IMG/VR virus record: IMGVR_UViG_3300036944_000570
Coordinates: 1 to 29,629 of that record
Length of the DNA stretch: 29,629 nucleotides
Direction: 5' to 3' (one strand)
Origin: a virus
Position numbers and translations under genes: made by a program. The notes beneath the pieces are model-generated. The model did no database searches and was not told the DNA's origin. It worked only from the letters and a program-made list of their open reading frames with translations. How positions within the stretch are numbered: the first letter of the stretch is position 1; every line of letters starts with the position of its first letter. Below, one piece after another: positions 6,864-13,753 of the stretch.

Positions 6864-7063
6864 AGATGTAACTTGTTACCTTTTTTTAAAAACGTTACTT
6901 TAAAACTTAATAGAAAATAAATAAAAAAAAAATAACACATAAAAAAAATAATAATATGATATACTTTATAATAAATAGGTTACATAGGTTATTATAGTTA
7001 CATTATTTATTATCAAATAGTTAGAGCGTTACCTTTTTTTATTTGTTACCTAATGTTACCAAA
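6864..7063. other. Iteron-rich intergenic region, candidate replication origin
   Basis: A 200-base, extremely A/T-rich stretch without a convincing gene. It holds eight GTTAC motifs, starting at 6868 (inverted), 6875, 6894, 6979, 6997, 7028, 7045 and 7055. Four are extended to GTTACC. GTAAC-TT-GTTAC at 6868-6879 is a perfect small palindrome, and a 14-base repeat (GTTACC, seven T, A) occurs at 6875-6888 and 7028-7041. Iterons plus an A/T-rich segment right after a primase-helicase gene fit an origin. A multi-site operator for the downstream nuclease gene is the main alternative. Confidence 0.5.
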
Positions 7064-7399
7064 ATGAGCGAAGATCAAATACAACAACAAATAGTAATTT
7101 ACTTTAGAAATTACATAAAAGGAATGATTTTTTCAGTTCCAAACGGCGGATCACGAAACGTAGCCGAAGCCAAAAAATTAAAAAATACCGGATTACTTCC
7201 AGGCGTTGCGGATTTAATTATCCTTTTACCTAACGCACAAACTATTTTTATTGAGGTTAAAACCGATAAAGGTAAGCAATCGGAAGTACAGAATATATTT
7301 GAAAAAAACGTTTCACAAATGGGGTTTAAATATTTTGTGGTAAAAAATTTAGAAGATTTTAAAAATATTTTTGATTTATTATTGCATATATCAAAATAA
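7064..7399 (+). CDS. VRR-NUC domain nuclease, 111 aa
   Basis: Start placed at ATG 7064 (MSEDQIQQQIVIYF); an in-frame TTG at 7043 lies in the iteron region and is unlikely. The chain is a stand-alone VRR-NUC fold: SVPNGGSRN (about 28-36), LLPGVADLIIL with the catalytic Asp (about 48-58), IFIEVKTDKGKQSEVQ giving the E-x-K and Gln of the PD-(D/E)xK site (about 66-82), then GFKYFVVKNLEDF. Family members cut branched or flapped DNA, often as Holliday-junction resolvase-like enzymes. With the RecT-like, SSB and helicase genes upstream, a role in resolving replication intermediates before packaging is likely. Its size is normal for phage versions. Confidence 0.88.
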   Translation: MSEDQIQQQIVIYFRNYIKGMIFSVPNGGSRNVAEAKKLKNTGLLPGVADLIILLPNAQTIFIEVKTDKGKQSEVQNIFEKNVSQMGFKYFVVKNLEDFKNIFDLLLHISK

Positions 7400-7411
7400 G
7401 TATTATCTTTG
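7382..7411 (+). promoter_or_regulatory. Bacteroidetes-type promoter before the pentapeptide-repeat cluster
   Basis: TTG at 7382-7384, a 19-base spacer, then TATCTTTG at 7404-7411, matching TTG-19-TAnnTTTG exactly. It overlaps the end of the nuclease gene and would start a transcript near 7418, about 26 bases before the small membrane-protein start at 7444. Confidence 0.65.
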
Positions 7412-7443
7412 GCCCATAATAATAACTAAAAAATCAAATCAAA

Positions 7444-7533
7444 ATGAAACAAAATCTAAAAGACTTCGGATTGGCCCTTATATTTATGGCTTGTGTATTT
7501 ACAGTATTACTAATCGTTTTAAATAAATTTTAA
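7444..7533 (+). CDS. Tiny single-span membrane protein, 29 aa
   Basis: MKQNLKDFG, then a continuous hydrophobic stretch of about 18 residues ([17 protein letters not shown]), then NKF and stop. This is a typical one-helix membrane miniprotein with a basic N-terminus and a short polar tail. It is the first ORF after a good host-type promoter and ends two bases before the next ATG, which supports translation. The function cannot be read from sequence; tiny membrane proteins of this kind in phages can act as inhibitors, superinfection-exclusion factors or lysis helpers (inference). Confidence 0.6.
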   Translation: MKQNLKDFGLALIFMACVFTVLLIVLNKF

Positions 7534-7535
7534 TT

Positions 7536-8129
7536 ATGAAAATAGAAATAAAATCAATATTTGGAATTTTGCTTTTTGAATATGAATGCGAAAAAAATAC
7601 TATAAAAAAAACTGTTGAAAAGGCATATTTACGTGGTGCAAATTTAAGTGATGCATATTTACGTGGTGCAGATTTAAGTGGTGCAAATTTAAGTGATGCA
7701 AATTTACGTGGTGCAAATTTAAGTAATGCATATTTAAATGGTGCAAATTTACGTGATGCAGATTTAAGTGATGCATATTTACGTGGTGCAAATTTAAGTG
7801 ATGCAAATTTAAATGGTGCAAATTTAAGTAATGCATATTTAAGTGATGCAGATTTACGTGGTGCAAATTTAAGTGATGCAAATTTAAATGGTGCAAATTT
7901 AAGTAATGCATATTTAAGTGATGCAGATTTACCTATTTACTGCAAATGGAATCATTCAATTAAAGATGATAAAATAAGAATAGGTTGTAAGATACAGACA
8001 ATTCAAGAATGGGATTTATTCTTTGAATCAGATGAAGTTTATGAAACTCAAAGAAACACACAAGAATTTAAACAAATTCAAGCAGTATATTTAGCATATA
8101 AATCTTATTTAATACATTTGAACAAATGA
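7536..8129 (+). CDS. Pentapeptide-repeat protein, 197 aa
   Basis: Residues 1-29 form a short beta-rich cap ([19 protein letters not shown]). Residues 30-134 are 21 consecutive pentapeptides of type A(N/D/Y)L(S/R/N)(G/D/N), which fold into a right-handed quadrilateral beta-helix. The C-terminal 63 residues ([18 protein letters not shown] ... [18 protein letters not shown]) match a tail found on phage pentapeptide proteins. Related DNA-mimic pentapeptide proteins (Qnr, MfpA) protect gyrase, so a DNA-mimic or scaffold role is possible but not shown. The coding DNA is nearly as repetitive as the protein, with an exact 75-base tandem duplication. The stop overlaps the next start (ATGA, 8126-8129). 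Confidence 0.9.
   Translation: MKIEIKSIFGILLFEYECEKNTIKKTVEKAYLRGANLSDAYLRGADLSGANLSDANLRGANLSNAYLNGANLRDADLSDAYLRGANLSDANLNGANLSNAYLSDADLRGANLSDANLNGANLSNAYLSDADLPIYCKWNHSIKDDKIRIGCKIQTIQEWDLFFESDEVYETQRNTQEFKQIQAVYLAYKSYLIHLNK
7623..7931 (+). repeat. 15-bp coding tandem repeat with a 75-bp exact duplication
   Basis: About 20 units of 15 bases with core GCAnATTTAnnTGnT, in frame with the pentapeptides. Units differ at only a few fixed positions. 7782-7856 and 7857-7931 are identical 75-base blocks (five units each), a sign of recent slippage or unequal recombination. Copy number probably varies between isolates. Confidence 0.9.
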
Positions 8130-8347
8130 AAACACTACTCGAAAGATTGAAACCGGAACTAATCCAAGCTATGAACGAAGACGCTAAAAAATTTCCAGCT
8201 ATGATGAGATCGTTAAAAAAAGAATTAAGCCTCTGCGTATCAGTTAGCGAAATGACGATTGAAAACGCGTATAGACTCACCTACTTAACAGACGAAAAAA
8301 TATTCGGTTTTATTGAACTATCAAACTGCTTTTTACCAAATGACTAA
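8126..8347 (+). CDS. Small hypothetical protein, 73 aa
   Basis: Begins [20 protein letters not shown] and is helical throughout: basic middle ([10 protein letters not shown]), then [20 protein letters not shown] and a hydrophobic end ([10 protein letters not shown]). It is coupled to the pentapeptide gene by ATGA and overlaps the next gene by eight bases. Small helical proteins just ahead of the packaging genes are common in phages, but I cannot assign this one. Confidence 0.65.
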   Translation: MKTLLERLKPELIQAMNEDAKKFPAMMRSLKKELSLCVSVSEMTIENAYRLTYLTDEKIFGFIELSNCFLPND

Positions 8348-8498
8348 ACAAGAAAATAGAGGCGGTCCCCGGGCAAACGCTGGGCGGCCAAAAACAAATC
8401 TAAAAACGTACGCCGTCAGATGTAACCCCGAAGCTATTGCAGCAGTTCGCCGATTAGCTAAATACCTATCAAATGAAAAAAATTTCTCAAATAGCTAA
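8340..8498 (+). CDS. GRGGxRxGAGRPK-type small protein, 52 aa
   Basis: The ATG at 8340 ([20 protein letters not shown]) is preferred over an in-frame start at 8313 inside the preceding gene. The N-terminus matches the GGxRxGAGRPK signature of many short mobile-element proteins. It is followed by KTYAVRCNPEAIAAVRRLAKYL, similar to a ribbon-helix-helix: one strand, then an amphipathic helix. It may be a small DNA-binding regulator. It overlaps both neighbours. Confidence 0.6.
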   Translation: MTKQENRGGPRANAGRPKTNLKTYAVRCNPEAIAAVRRLAKYLSNEKNFSNS

Positions 8499-8703
8499 AG
8501 AGACAGGACAAACTACATACGTTATCCGGTACCTTATTGAACGCGAAAAAATAATACCTTACCGTAAAGGCCTTATGAAACTCGATAAAAATCAGGAGGC
8601 ATTAATTCATAAAATTTTATTCTTTGAGGGTAAATTAATTTATCTTACATTTGAATCAAAAATAAATGATCGAAATTTACGCCAAACATCAATACTGGAT
8701 TAA
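8473..8703 (+). CDS. Small MerR/excisionase-like HTH protein, 76 aa
   Basis: Residues 1-36 (MKKISQIAKETGQTTYVIRY ... REKIIPYRKG) follow the winged-helix layout of MerR/Xis-type proteins: an IAKETG first helix, a turn, a TTYVIRYLIE recognition helix and the IIPYRKG wing. The C-terminus is less distinctive. No integrase is present, so a transcription-factor role is more likely than excision. It lies just before and overlaps the sigma-factor gene by 38 bases, suggesting the two are regulated together. The assignment rests on the HTH pattern. Confidence 0.6.
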   Translation: MKKISQIAKETGQTTYVIRYLIEREKIIPYRKGLMKLDKNQEALIHKILFFEGKLIYLTFESKINDRNLRQTSILD

Positions 8704-9106
8704 ATTAGCCGTAAAATACGGCGTAACTGACTATCCGGAAGATATTGTACAGGAGGCGTACATTAAAATTCACGGCAAAGAAAATATAAATACATCTTAT
8801 TTTCACTCGGTAATACGATCTATTTGCTTAGATAAGCAAAAAAAACGTAAATTGCAAACGGTACAAATTATTGAAAACCTGGATCAGATTGATGAGGATT
8901 TTGAAAAGCCTGACATCAACCCGATTTTAGATTTTATAAATACCTGGCATTGGTTTGACAAAATGTTTTACTTACAATACATTGAAAATAAAACGAGTTT
9001 ACGTAAATTTGCCAAAAAATACGATTACGATTATCAATTTGTATATAGAACACTTTTAAAAATAAATAAAAAACTTTTAGATTATGGCATTAAAAATAAC
9101 AGATGA
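8666..9106 (+). CDS. ECF-like phage sigma factor, 146 aa
   Basis: Residues about 20-62 correspond to sigma region 2: YPEDIVQEAYIKIH is the ECF (D/E)D-(I/V)-QE-(A/T)-(F/Y) -10-binding/core helix, and SYFHSVIRSICLDKQKKRK is the WL..IARN..D..RK helix. Residues about 103-143 match region 4: FYLQYIENKTSLRKFAKKYD then a recognition helix YQFVYRTLLKINKKL. At 146 residues it is slightly shorter than cellular ECF factors, with a compressed linker. It is encoded immediately before the packaging and structural genes, the expected place for a late-gene activator. Candidate targets are the three GAAAC/CGTTTAC elements at 10780, 17845 and 20656. Confidence 0.75.
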   Translation: MIEIYAKHQYWIKLAVKYGVTDYPEDIVQEAYIKIHGKENINTSYFHSVIRSICLDKQKKRKLQTVQIIENLDQIDEDFEKPDINPILDFINTWHWFDKMFYLQYIENKTSLRKFAKKYDYDYQFVYRTLLKINKKLLDYGIKNNR

Positions 9107-9281
9107 CGAAACAAAAATCCTAAACGATTTTTTCAAAGGAACTCAGGAATTAAACCTAGAGGCAAAAGCGGTATTAATCCCGATTTACAATAAGTATTTT
9201 GGAACTGCGGACGCTGGCGATAATAACAGCCAATGGAGACACTATTTAGATAATTTGAGACCGTTGGTTAAAATAAAATAA
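9084..9281 (+). CDS. Small hypothetical protein before the terminase, 65 aa
   Basis: Begins MALKITDDETKILNDFFKGT and contains IPIYNKYFGTADAGDNNSQWRHYLDNLRPLV; soluble, helical, no motif recognised. It overlaps the sigma-factor gene by 23 bases and is followed by 25 bases of A/T-rich sequence before the probable small terminase. Small proteins here in related phages may assist packaging, but nothing in the sequence shows this. Confidence 0.6.
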   Translation: MALKITDDETKILNDFFKGTQELNLEAKAVLIPIYNKYFGTADAGDNNSQWRHYLDNLRPLVKIK

Positions 9282-9306
9282 TTCAATTATTTGATTTATA
9301 TTGAAA

Positions 9307-9600
9307 ATGGATAAACGTAAGCTAAACGGCGGTAATTCGACTAAAGCAGTTCGGCCCGATGACAAACGATTAATGTCAAAAACCGAACTCCAGGACGCAC
9401 ATTTACAACTTAGCCCGTATTGTCAAAAAGCTATTCAAGTTCACGCCCAGGCTATCGAATTGGGGGAACGTTGGGCCGTTGAATTATTTTATAAATATTA
9501 CTTCCGACTTCCAACGCAAACAATTGATCAAAAGGTTGAAGTTTCAAATTTCGATATTACAAAATTGTATGATCAAGAAACACCCGAAGCATTGGAATAA
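9307..9600 (+). CDS. Probable terminase small subunit, 97 aa
   Basis: Start at ATG 9307, six bases inside an in-frame TTG. A basic, flexible N-terminus (MDKRKLNGGNSTKAVRPDDKR) is followed by helices (LQLSPYCQKAIQVHAQAIEL; RWAVELFYKYYFRLP). The gene ends with a 32-base overlap into terL, and its C-terminus would contact the large subunit. It is shorter than most TerS proteins and lacks a clear N-terminal HTH, so assignment is mainly positional. TerS proteins select the packaging site and stimulate the TerL ATPase. Confidence 0.55.
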   Translation: MDKRKLNGGNSTKAVRPDDKRLMSKTELQDAHLQLSPYCQKAIQVHAQAIELGERWAVELFYKYYFRLPTQTIDQKVEVSNFDITKLYDQETPEALE

Positions 9601-10774
9601 ATTAATAAATCCGACTAGATATTTTATTATAACTGGCGGTCGTGGGAGTGGTAAATCGTTTGAGGTTGGGCGATTTGCTACTCTTTTATCGTTTGAAAAG
9701 GGCCATAAGATTTTATTCACTCGGCAAACAATGACCTCAGCGCACTTATCTATTATCCCGGAATTTCAGGAAAAAATAGAACTGCTAGAATTAAATCACG
9801 CTTTTGATATTCGAAAATCTGAAATCGTAAATCTACAAAGCGGAAGCGAAATTATTTTCAAAGGAATTAAAACCAGCTCCGGCGATCAAACTGCAAATCT
9901 TAAATCACTCCAGGGCGTTACAACCTGGATACTCGATGAGGCCGAAGAGTTAACAGACGAATCTATATTTGATAAAATTAACTTTTCAATCCGGCAAAAG
10001 GGTAAACAAAACCGCGTTATTTTAATTCTCAATCCTAGCACTAAAGAACATTGGATTTATAAAAAATTTTTCGAGCAAGTCGGAATACAGGAGGGATTTA
10101 ACGGCCAAAAGGATAACGTTACTTACATACACACCACGTACAAAGATAACATCGAAAATTTAGATCCGTCTTTTTTACACGAAGTCGAGCAAGTCAAAAT
10201 TAACAATCCAAAAAAATACGAACACGTAATTTTGGGCGGTTGGTTAGACAAAGCCGAGGGCGTAGTTTTTACAAATTGGAAGTTCGGCGAATTTAACCCG
10301 GATAATTTACAGACCTCTTTTGGTATGGACTTTGGGTTTTCTATTGATCCGGATACCTTAACCGAGGTCGCAATCGACAATACAAAAAAGAAACTTTACG
10401 TAAAACAAAAAATTTACCAAAACAAACTCAAAACTCACGAGCTTTGTCAATTAGTCAAATCAATTACAGGCGATAAATTGATCGTGGCTGATAGTTCCGA
10501 GAGTCGTTTGATTGAGGATATGAAAGCCTTTTCTATTAATGTCGTAGGCGTTAAAAAAGGAACGATTGAAAGCGGTATAGTACGAATGCAAGATTTTGAG
10601 ATTATAGTCGAGCAGAACAGCCACGATATAGCAAAGGAGCTTAATAATTACGTTTACTTAAATAGAGTCGGAAAATTATATATTGACGCTTATAATCACG
10701 CTATTGACGGAATTAGGTATAACGTAATACACCATTTAGATAATCCAAACTCCGGAAAATATTTTATCTACTAA
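9569..10774 (+). CDS. terL: Terminase large subunit, 401 aa
   Basis: Start placed at ATG 9569 (MIKKHPKHWNKL), since an upstream in-frame start lies deep within the preceding gene. The ATPase domain has Walker A GGRGSGKS (23-30), an adenine-binding-type RQTMTSAHLS (about 52-61), Walker B ILDEAEE (121-127) and a coupling motif around ILNPSTKEHW. The C-terminal RNase H-like nuclease shows its first Asp in GMDFGFSIDPD (about 253), a second in LIVADSSES and a third in YIDAYNHAIDGIRY. It is the packaging motor: it cuts concatemers and pumps DNA into proheads. Size and motif order are those of pbsx/T4-like Terminase_3/6 proteins. The first late CGTTTAC element begins six bases after its stop. Confidence 0.95.
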   Translation: MIKKHPKHWNKLINPTRYFIITGGRGSGKSFEVGRFATLLSFEKGHKILFTRQTMTSAHLSIIPEFQEKIELLELNHAFDIRKSEIVNLQSGSEIIFKGIKTSSGDQTANLKSLQGVTTWILDEAEELTDESIFDKINFSIRQKGKQNRVILILNPSTKEHWIYKKFFEQVGIQEGFNGQKDNVTYIHTTYKDNIENLDPSFLHEVEQVKINNPKKYEHVILGGWLDKAEGVVFTNWKFGEFNPDNLQTSFGMDFGFSIDPDTLTEVAIDNTKKKLYVKQKIYQNKLKTHELCQLVKSITGDKLIVADSSESRLIEDMKAFSINVVGVKKGTIESGIVRMQDFEIIVEQNSHDIAKELNNYVYLNRVGKLYIDAYNHAIDGIRYNVIHHLDNPNSGKYFIY

Positions 10775-10779
10775 AAAAC

Positions 10780-10807
10780 GAAACACTTTTTTTAAAAATT
10801 CGTTTAC
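10780..10807 (+). promoter_or_regulatory. Candidate phage-sigma late promoter 1 (tail module)
   Basis: GAAAC at 10780-10784, exactly 16 bases, then CGTTTAC at 10801-10807, and the ATG five bases later at 10813. This is ECF-type -35/-10 architecture and the same layout as 20656-20683. CGTTTAC is also mirrored by GTAAACG at 10818-10824, so an operator dyad is a second possibility. Confidence 0.6.
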
Positions 10808-10812
10808 TATTT

Positions 10813-11466
10813 ATGAAAGTAAACGTAACAATCCCGACTAAACTAAGCGAAATTACTTTATCGCAATATCAAAAGTATTTGGATATTTTAAAAGATAACC
10901 AGGATACTAATTTTATGCTGCAAAAAACAGTACAAATTTTTTGTAACGTGAAATTATCGGACGTCGCAAATATGCGTTATAAAGATGTTATCGATATTGT
11001 AGGCAAAATAGAAAACGCTTTTAAAGAGCAAACAAATTTAATCCCAACTTTTACGCACAACGGTACAAAATTCGGCTTTATTCCTAAGCTAGAGGATATG
11101 TCGTTTGACGAATACTCAAACCTCGATTCTTATTTAGCCGATTGGAATAATATACATCGGGCTATGGCTATTTTATACAGGCCTATTGTAAAGGAATTTA
11201 AAAACACGTACGAAATAGCGCCCTATTCCGGGACAACCGATTACGCAGAGGTTATGAAATCAATGCCGCTCGATGTGGTTTTGGGTGCGAATGTTTTTTT
11301 TTGGAATTTAAGCAACGACTTATTGACAGCTTCCCTGAGTTATTTGGAGAGGACTGTGGCGGATTTGATTCAAACGCCCAATTTGGTCGCCGGTGGGGTT
11401 GGTACGCCAGCCTTTATGCAATTGCGGGAGGAAGTCTCCTCAATTTTGAAGCAGCTGCAAAAATAA
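10813..11466 (+). CDS. Tail assembly chaperone, zero-frame product (G-like), 217 aa
   Basis: First gene of the tail module, starting five bases after a CGTTTAC element. The N-terminal part (KVNVTIPTKLSEITLSQYQK) and the central helical part (NIHRAMAILYRPIV) look like Bacteroidetes phage proteins at this position. At codons 161-163 (VFF, 11293-11301) the mRNA has a T_TTT_TTT slippery heptamer, and a -1 reading frame opens exactly there and continues to 11543. This is the G/GT arrangement of siphoviral tail chaperones, which coat the tape measure during tube assembly. Unlike classical G, the zero frame continues about 54 codons past the slip site. Here the gene is not next to the tape-measure gene. 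Confidence 0.65.
   Translation: MKVNVTIPTKLSEITLSQYQKYLDILKDNQDTNFMLQKTVQIFCNVKLSDVANMRYKDVIDIVGKIENAFKEQTNLIPTFTHNGTKFGFIPKLEDMSFDEYSNLDSYLADWNNIHRAMAILYRPIVKEFKNTYEIAPYSGTTDYAEVMKSMPLDVVLGANVFFWNLSNDLLTASLSYLERTVADLIQTPNLVAGGVGTPAFMQLREEVSSILKQLQK
11295..11301 (+). promoter_or_regulatory. -1 ribosomal frameshift site T_TTT_TTT
   Basis: In the zero frame the codons are GTT TTT TTT TGG (11293-11304), so T11295, TTT 11296-11298 and TTT 11299-11301 form a canonical X_XXY_YYZ heptamer within a run of nine T. After a -1 slip the next codon is TTG at 11301, the first codon of the downstream open frame. No strong stimulatory pseudoknot was evident by eye. Confidence 0.65.
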
Positions 11467-11543
11467 ATATTTACGAATGCCTCACGTTTCTAACTTTTGA
11501 AAAGGAGAAAAACGAAATGGAAATTAAAATGTTAAAAAAATGA
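11301..11543 (+). CDS. -1 frame extension of the tail chaperone (T part of a GT fusion)
   Basis: An 80-residue frame with no ATG or independent start signal near its beginning, so it is best read as the C-terminal part of a 243-residue fusion (163 zero-frame codons plus 80). Its sequence (FPELFGEDCGG ... WGWYASLYAIAGGSLLNFEA ... NIYECLTFLTFEKEKNEME) resembles the C-terminal domain of tail chaperones as I remember them in Bacteroidetes phages, with a Lys/Glu-rich final helix. The fusion would bridge the tape measure and tube subunits at a low stoichiometric ratio. Its TGA overlaps the next ATG (11540-11543). Confidence 0.65.
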   Translation: MEFKQRLIDSFPELFGEDCGGFDSNAQFGRRWGWYASLYAIAGGSLLNFEAAAKINIYECLTFLTFEKEKNEMEIKMLKK

Positions 11544-11965
11544 TAGGATATTACCAAATTTTAGACACGATCAAAGCGAAATTATTAGAAGACAAATTTT
11601 GTAAAACGACTTCTAGCGGATCGATTTTTAATGTAGCGTTAAACAAACAGGATATTTACCCGATATCGCACATTATAGTAAATTCATTTGCCGAAGAGGG
11701 CGAGGCTTTTAACTATAATATTAGCGTGCTTTGTATGGATTTGGTAAACGATGACGATAGCAACGAAGAGGACGTTATACATACACAATCAATGGTAGCG
11801 ATTCGATTAGTTGAGTCGTTAAGACGTGGTAATTTGTTTAGGGATTTATACCAATTAAACGGGGCCACTACATACGAATTTTTCACAGATCGTTTCGAGG
11901 ATAAAGTCGCCGGGTGTACCGCTACTTTTAATGTTTTGGTAAGTAATGAAATGTCAATCCGATGA
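11540..11965 (+). CDS. Probable tail terminator/completion protein, 141 aa
   Basis: A small alpha/beta protein beginning MIGYYQILDTIKAKLLED. It contains LNKQDIYPISHIIVNS, ISVLCMDLVND, EDVIHTQSMVAIRLVESLRRG and a final beta strand (CTATFNVLVS). The order fits the gpU-like tail-terminator fold: an N-terminal helix, a sheet, a helix, and a strand-rich end. It is coupled by ATGA to the chaperone frame upstream and to the gp10-like gene downstream, a usual place for tail-end proteins. The assignment is by pattern and neighbourhood; a neck connector is the alternative. Confidence 0.55.
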   Translation: MIGYYQILDTIKAKLLEDKFCKTTSSGSIFNVALNKQDIYPISHIIVNSFAEEGEAFNYNISVLCMDLVNDDDSNEEDVIHTQSMVAIRLVESLRRGNLFRDLYQLNGATTYEFFTDRFEDKVAGCTATFNVLVSNEMSIR

Positions 11966-12510
11966 CCGAAGTAGAAAACACAATTTTAAAATTTCGTAAT
12001 TACGTTATACAGCAATCTAGGTCAAATTTAACCAAGGGTAAAAAAAACGTAACGCGTAAACTATACGATAGTATAAAAGGCGAAATAGTAACCGAAAACG
12101 GTTTTACTATTGTAGGTTTTAAAATGGACGAATACGGAAGCTATCAGGATTTGGGTGTAAAGGGAGCCGATCCGTCACAAGTTTCAAAGAACTCAAAAAT
12201 TAGAGGTCAGCAAGCGCCGAATAGTCCGTATAAATTCAAGCGTCGAATCCCGTCCGCGCCTTTTGAAAAGTGGGCAAGGTTTCGAGGTGTGAGATTCAGA
12301 AACGCCAAAGGCGAATTTGCAAAAGGAGGGTTTAAATCGATAGGTTATATTATCGCTAAAAATGTTTGGGCTAGGGGGATAAAACCGAGTCTATTTTTTA
12401 CAAAACCTTTTGAGGCCGGTTATAAAAAATATATCGATATTGACTTAGTAAAATCATTTGGCCAAGATGTCGAGACCATAGTAGATTATAATTTAATACC
12501 TAAAAAATGA
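11962..12510 (+). CDS. HK97 gp10-like neck/tail-completion protein, 182 aa
   Basis: The N-terminal helix VENTILKFRNYVIQQSRSNL is followed by KKNVTRKLYDSIKGEIV and YGSYQDLGVKGADPS, the typical gp10 pattern in which a basic K-LYDSI helix precedes Y---DLGVKG. A basic loop-rich middle (YKFKRRIPSAPFEKWARFRG) and an RGIKPSLFFTKPFEAGY segment match longer versions seen in Bacteroidetes phages. Such proteins join the tail to the head. It overlaps its neighbours by four bases on each side. Confidence 0.65.
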   Translation: MTEVENTILKFRNYVIQQSRSNLTKGKKNVTRKLYDSIKGEIVTENGFTIVGFKMDEYGSYQDLGVKGADPSQVSKNSKIRGQQAPNSPYKFKRRIPSAPFEKWARFRGVRFRNAKGEFAKGGFKSIGYIIAKNVWARGIKPSLFFTKPFEAGYKKYIDIDLVKSFGQDVETIVDYNLIPKK

Positions 12511-12668
12511 ACGTAGTAAAAATATACAAAGGCCAAGATCAAACGCCGACTTTTATAATAGAAAGCGAAACTGTAATTGATTCAACTCAATATGTAAATT
12601 TATGGAGTTGCAAAGAAGAGATTTATATTGATGAGGAATTAATTGACACAATATACCATACAAAATGA
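12507..12668 (+). CDS. Small tail-module protein, 53 aa
   Basis: Starts MNVVKIYKGQDQTPTFIIES at an ATG overlapping the previous stop and ends overlapping the next start. It is beta-rich with an acidic second half (CKEEIYIDEELIDTIY). No family recognised, but both junctions are coupled and it fills the gap between two structural genes. Confidence 0.6.
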   Translation: MNVVKIYKGQDQTPTFIIESETVIDSTQYVNLWSCKEEIYIDEELIDTIYHTK

Positions 12669-13753
12669 AAGTAGTAAAAGTAAGAAGCCCTTTTTTAGTT
12701 GAAATCGGCAGTCAAGGAAGTACGCACGTAGGAAGTAAGATAGTTTTGACTATTTGGAATAGTGGAGAATCTGAGCCAACAAGCGGTTTAGGATATTATT
12801 CCCTATCTAAAAGCAATCCAAGTCTAACGCAAAAAACTACAACTTACAACGTCTCAAATTATGTAAAGGAGTTTATAGATAATGTAAAACCAAATAATTA
12901 TAATTTAACTACGGTTGCAGCCGAAGACGTTGACGAATGGTGTATTTTTCACGTTGTATCTTATTGGTTTAATGGAACATCATACACAGCTTTAACCGAT
13001 AATTATTATTATGGCGTAAATGGGTTTACAAATTATTCAGACGGTTACCAAAACCCTAACTCAAGTAAATTAGTTTTATTAGCGAATCCAAATATTAATA
13101 ATTACTATTATAAAAGTTCGTTTTCTGACTTAAAAATGGAGTATTTAAATTTACTATTTGACAAATTGAGTACAGATAGTTTTACATTAAAATACGAGAG
13201 GATTGACGGTACAGTTTATTCTACAACTCAAAATCTATTAAGCGGAGTTGCTGGAACTGACAACTTAAAAATACCTATTACACCGGTTATATTTGATAGT
13301 AATTTCGTGAATGGTTGCAAGGTTACAATAACTTTAGATACAACGGTTTTTATATTTTACAGCTATCCTATTGAGGAATATAAATATACACCTGTTCGAT
13401 GTTCGTTTATAAATCGTTATGGTGGTTGGAAGGATATAATCTTTTTTAAGCAACAGACAAATAGCATATCTGTAAAAAATACAAATTATAAAACAAATTT
13501 AGCATTAATAGGCCAATCAAAAATTATTAACGTAAACGGCACACAAACTGTAAAATTAAATACCGGTTGGGTAAATGAGAATTTTGCCGAATTAGTTACC
13601 GATTTGCTTTTATCTGAACGCGTACTTTTAGACGAAAAACCAGTAACTGTAAAGAGTCAAAGTTTTGATCTAAAAAGTGTTTTAAAAGATAAAATGATAA
13701 ATTACGAGGTTGAATTTGAATTAGATTATAATTTAATAAACGACGTTATATGA
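12665..13753 (+). CDS. Tail structural protein, 362 aa
   Basis: A beta-rich, Asn/Tyr/Thr/Ser-rich protein with the amino-acid profile of a virion surface component. It begins with an SPFLVEIG strand and SKIVLTIWNSGE, has a long aromatic-rich middle, and ends with FDLKSVLKDKMINYEVEFEL. It has no transmembrane segment and no enzymatic motif. It lies between tail-completion genes and a larger tail protein with which it shares an ATGA overlap, so the two probably form part of the distal tail. Repeated YY and NN runs and local A/T richness suggest fast evolution. Confidence 0.6.
   Translation: MKVVKVRSPFLVEIGSQGSTHVGSKIVLTIWNSGESEPTSGLGYYSLSKSNPSLTQKTTTYNVSNYVKEFIDNVKPNNYNLTTVAAEDVDEWCIFHVVSYWFNGTSYTALTDNYYYGVNGFTNYSDGYQNPNSSKLVLLANPNINNYYYKSSFSDLKMEYLNLLFDKLSTDSFTLKYERIDGTVYSTTQNLLSGVAGTDNLKIPITPVIFDSNFVNGCKVTITLDTTVFIFYSYPIEEYKYTPVRCSFINRYGGWKDIIFFKQQTNSISVKNTNYKTNLALIGQSKIINVNGTQTVKLNTGWVNENFAELVTDLLLSERVLLDEKPVTVKSQSFDLKSVLKDKMINYEVEFELDYNLINDVI

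Noticed and set aside
7600-7911. Long antisense open frame rich in His, Leu and Asn
   Set aside because: It is the reverse reading of the 15-bp pentapeptide repeat; low-complexity translation with no start signal or neighbours on that strand.
7623-7931. Possible CRISPR-like array
   Set aside because: Units are contiguous 15-mers in frame with a coding sequence, with no spacers of 25-40 bases and no cas genes.
8473-8703. Excisionase of an integration module
   Set aside because: The protein is MerR/Xis-like, but no integrase, attachment site or other integration gene is present, so I call it only a small HTH protein.
10123-10380. Minus-strand open frame in terL
   Set aside because: Covers the conserved end of the ATPase and start of the nuclease domain, so it is a shadow.
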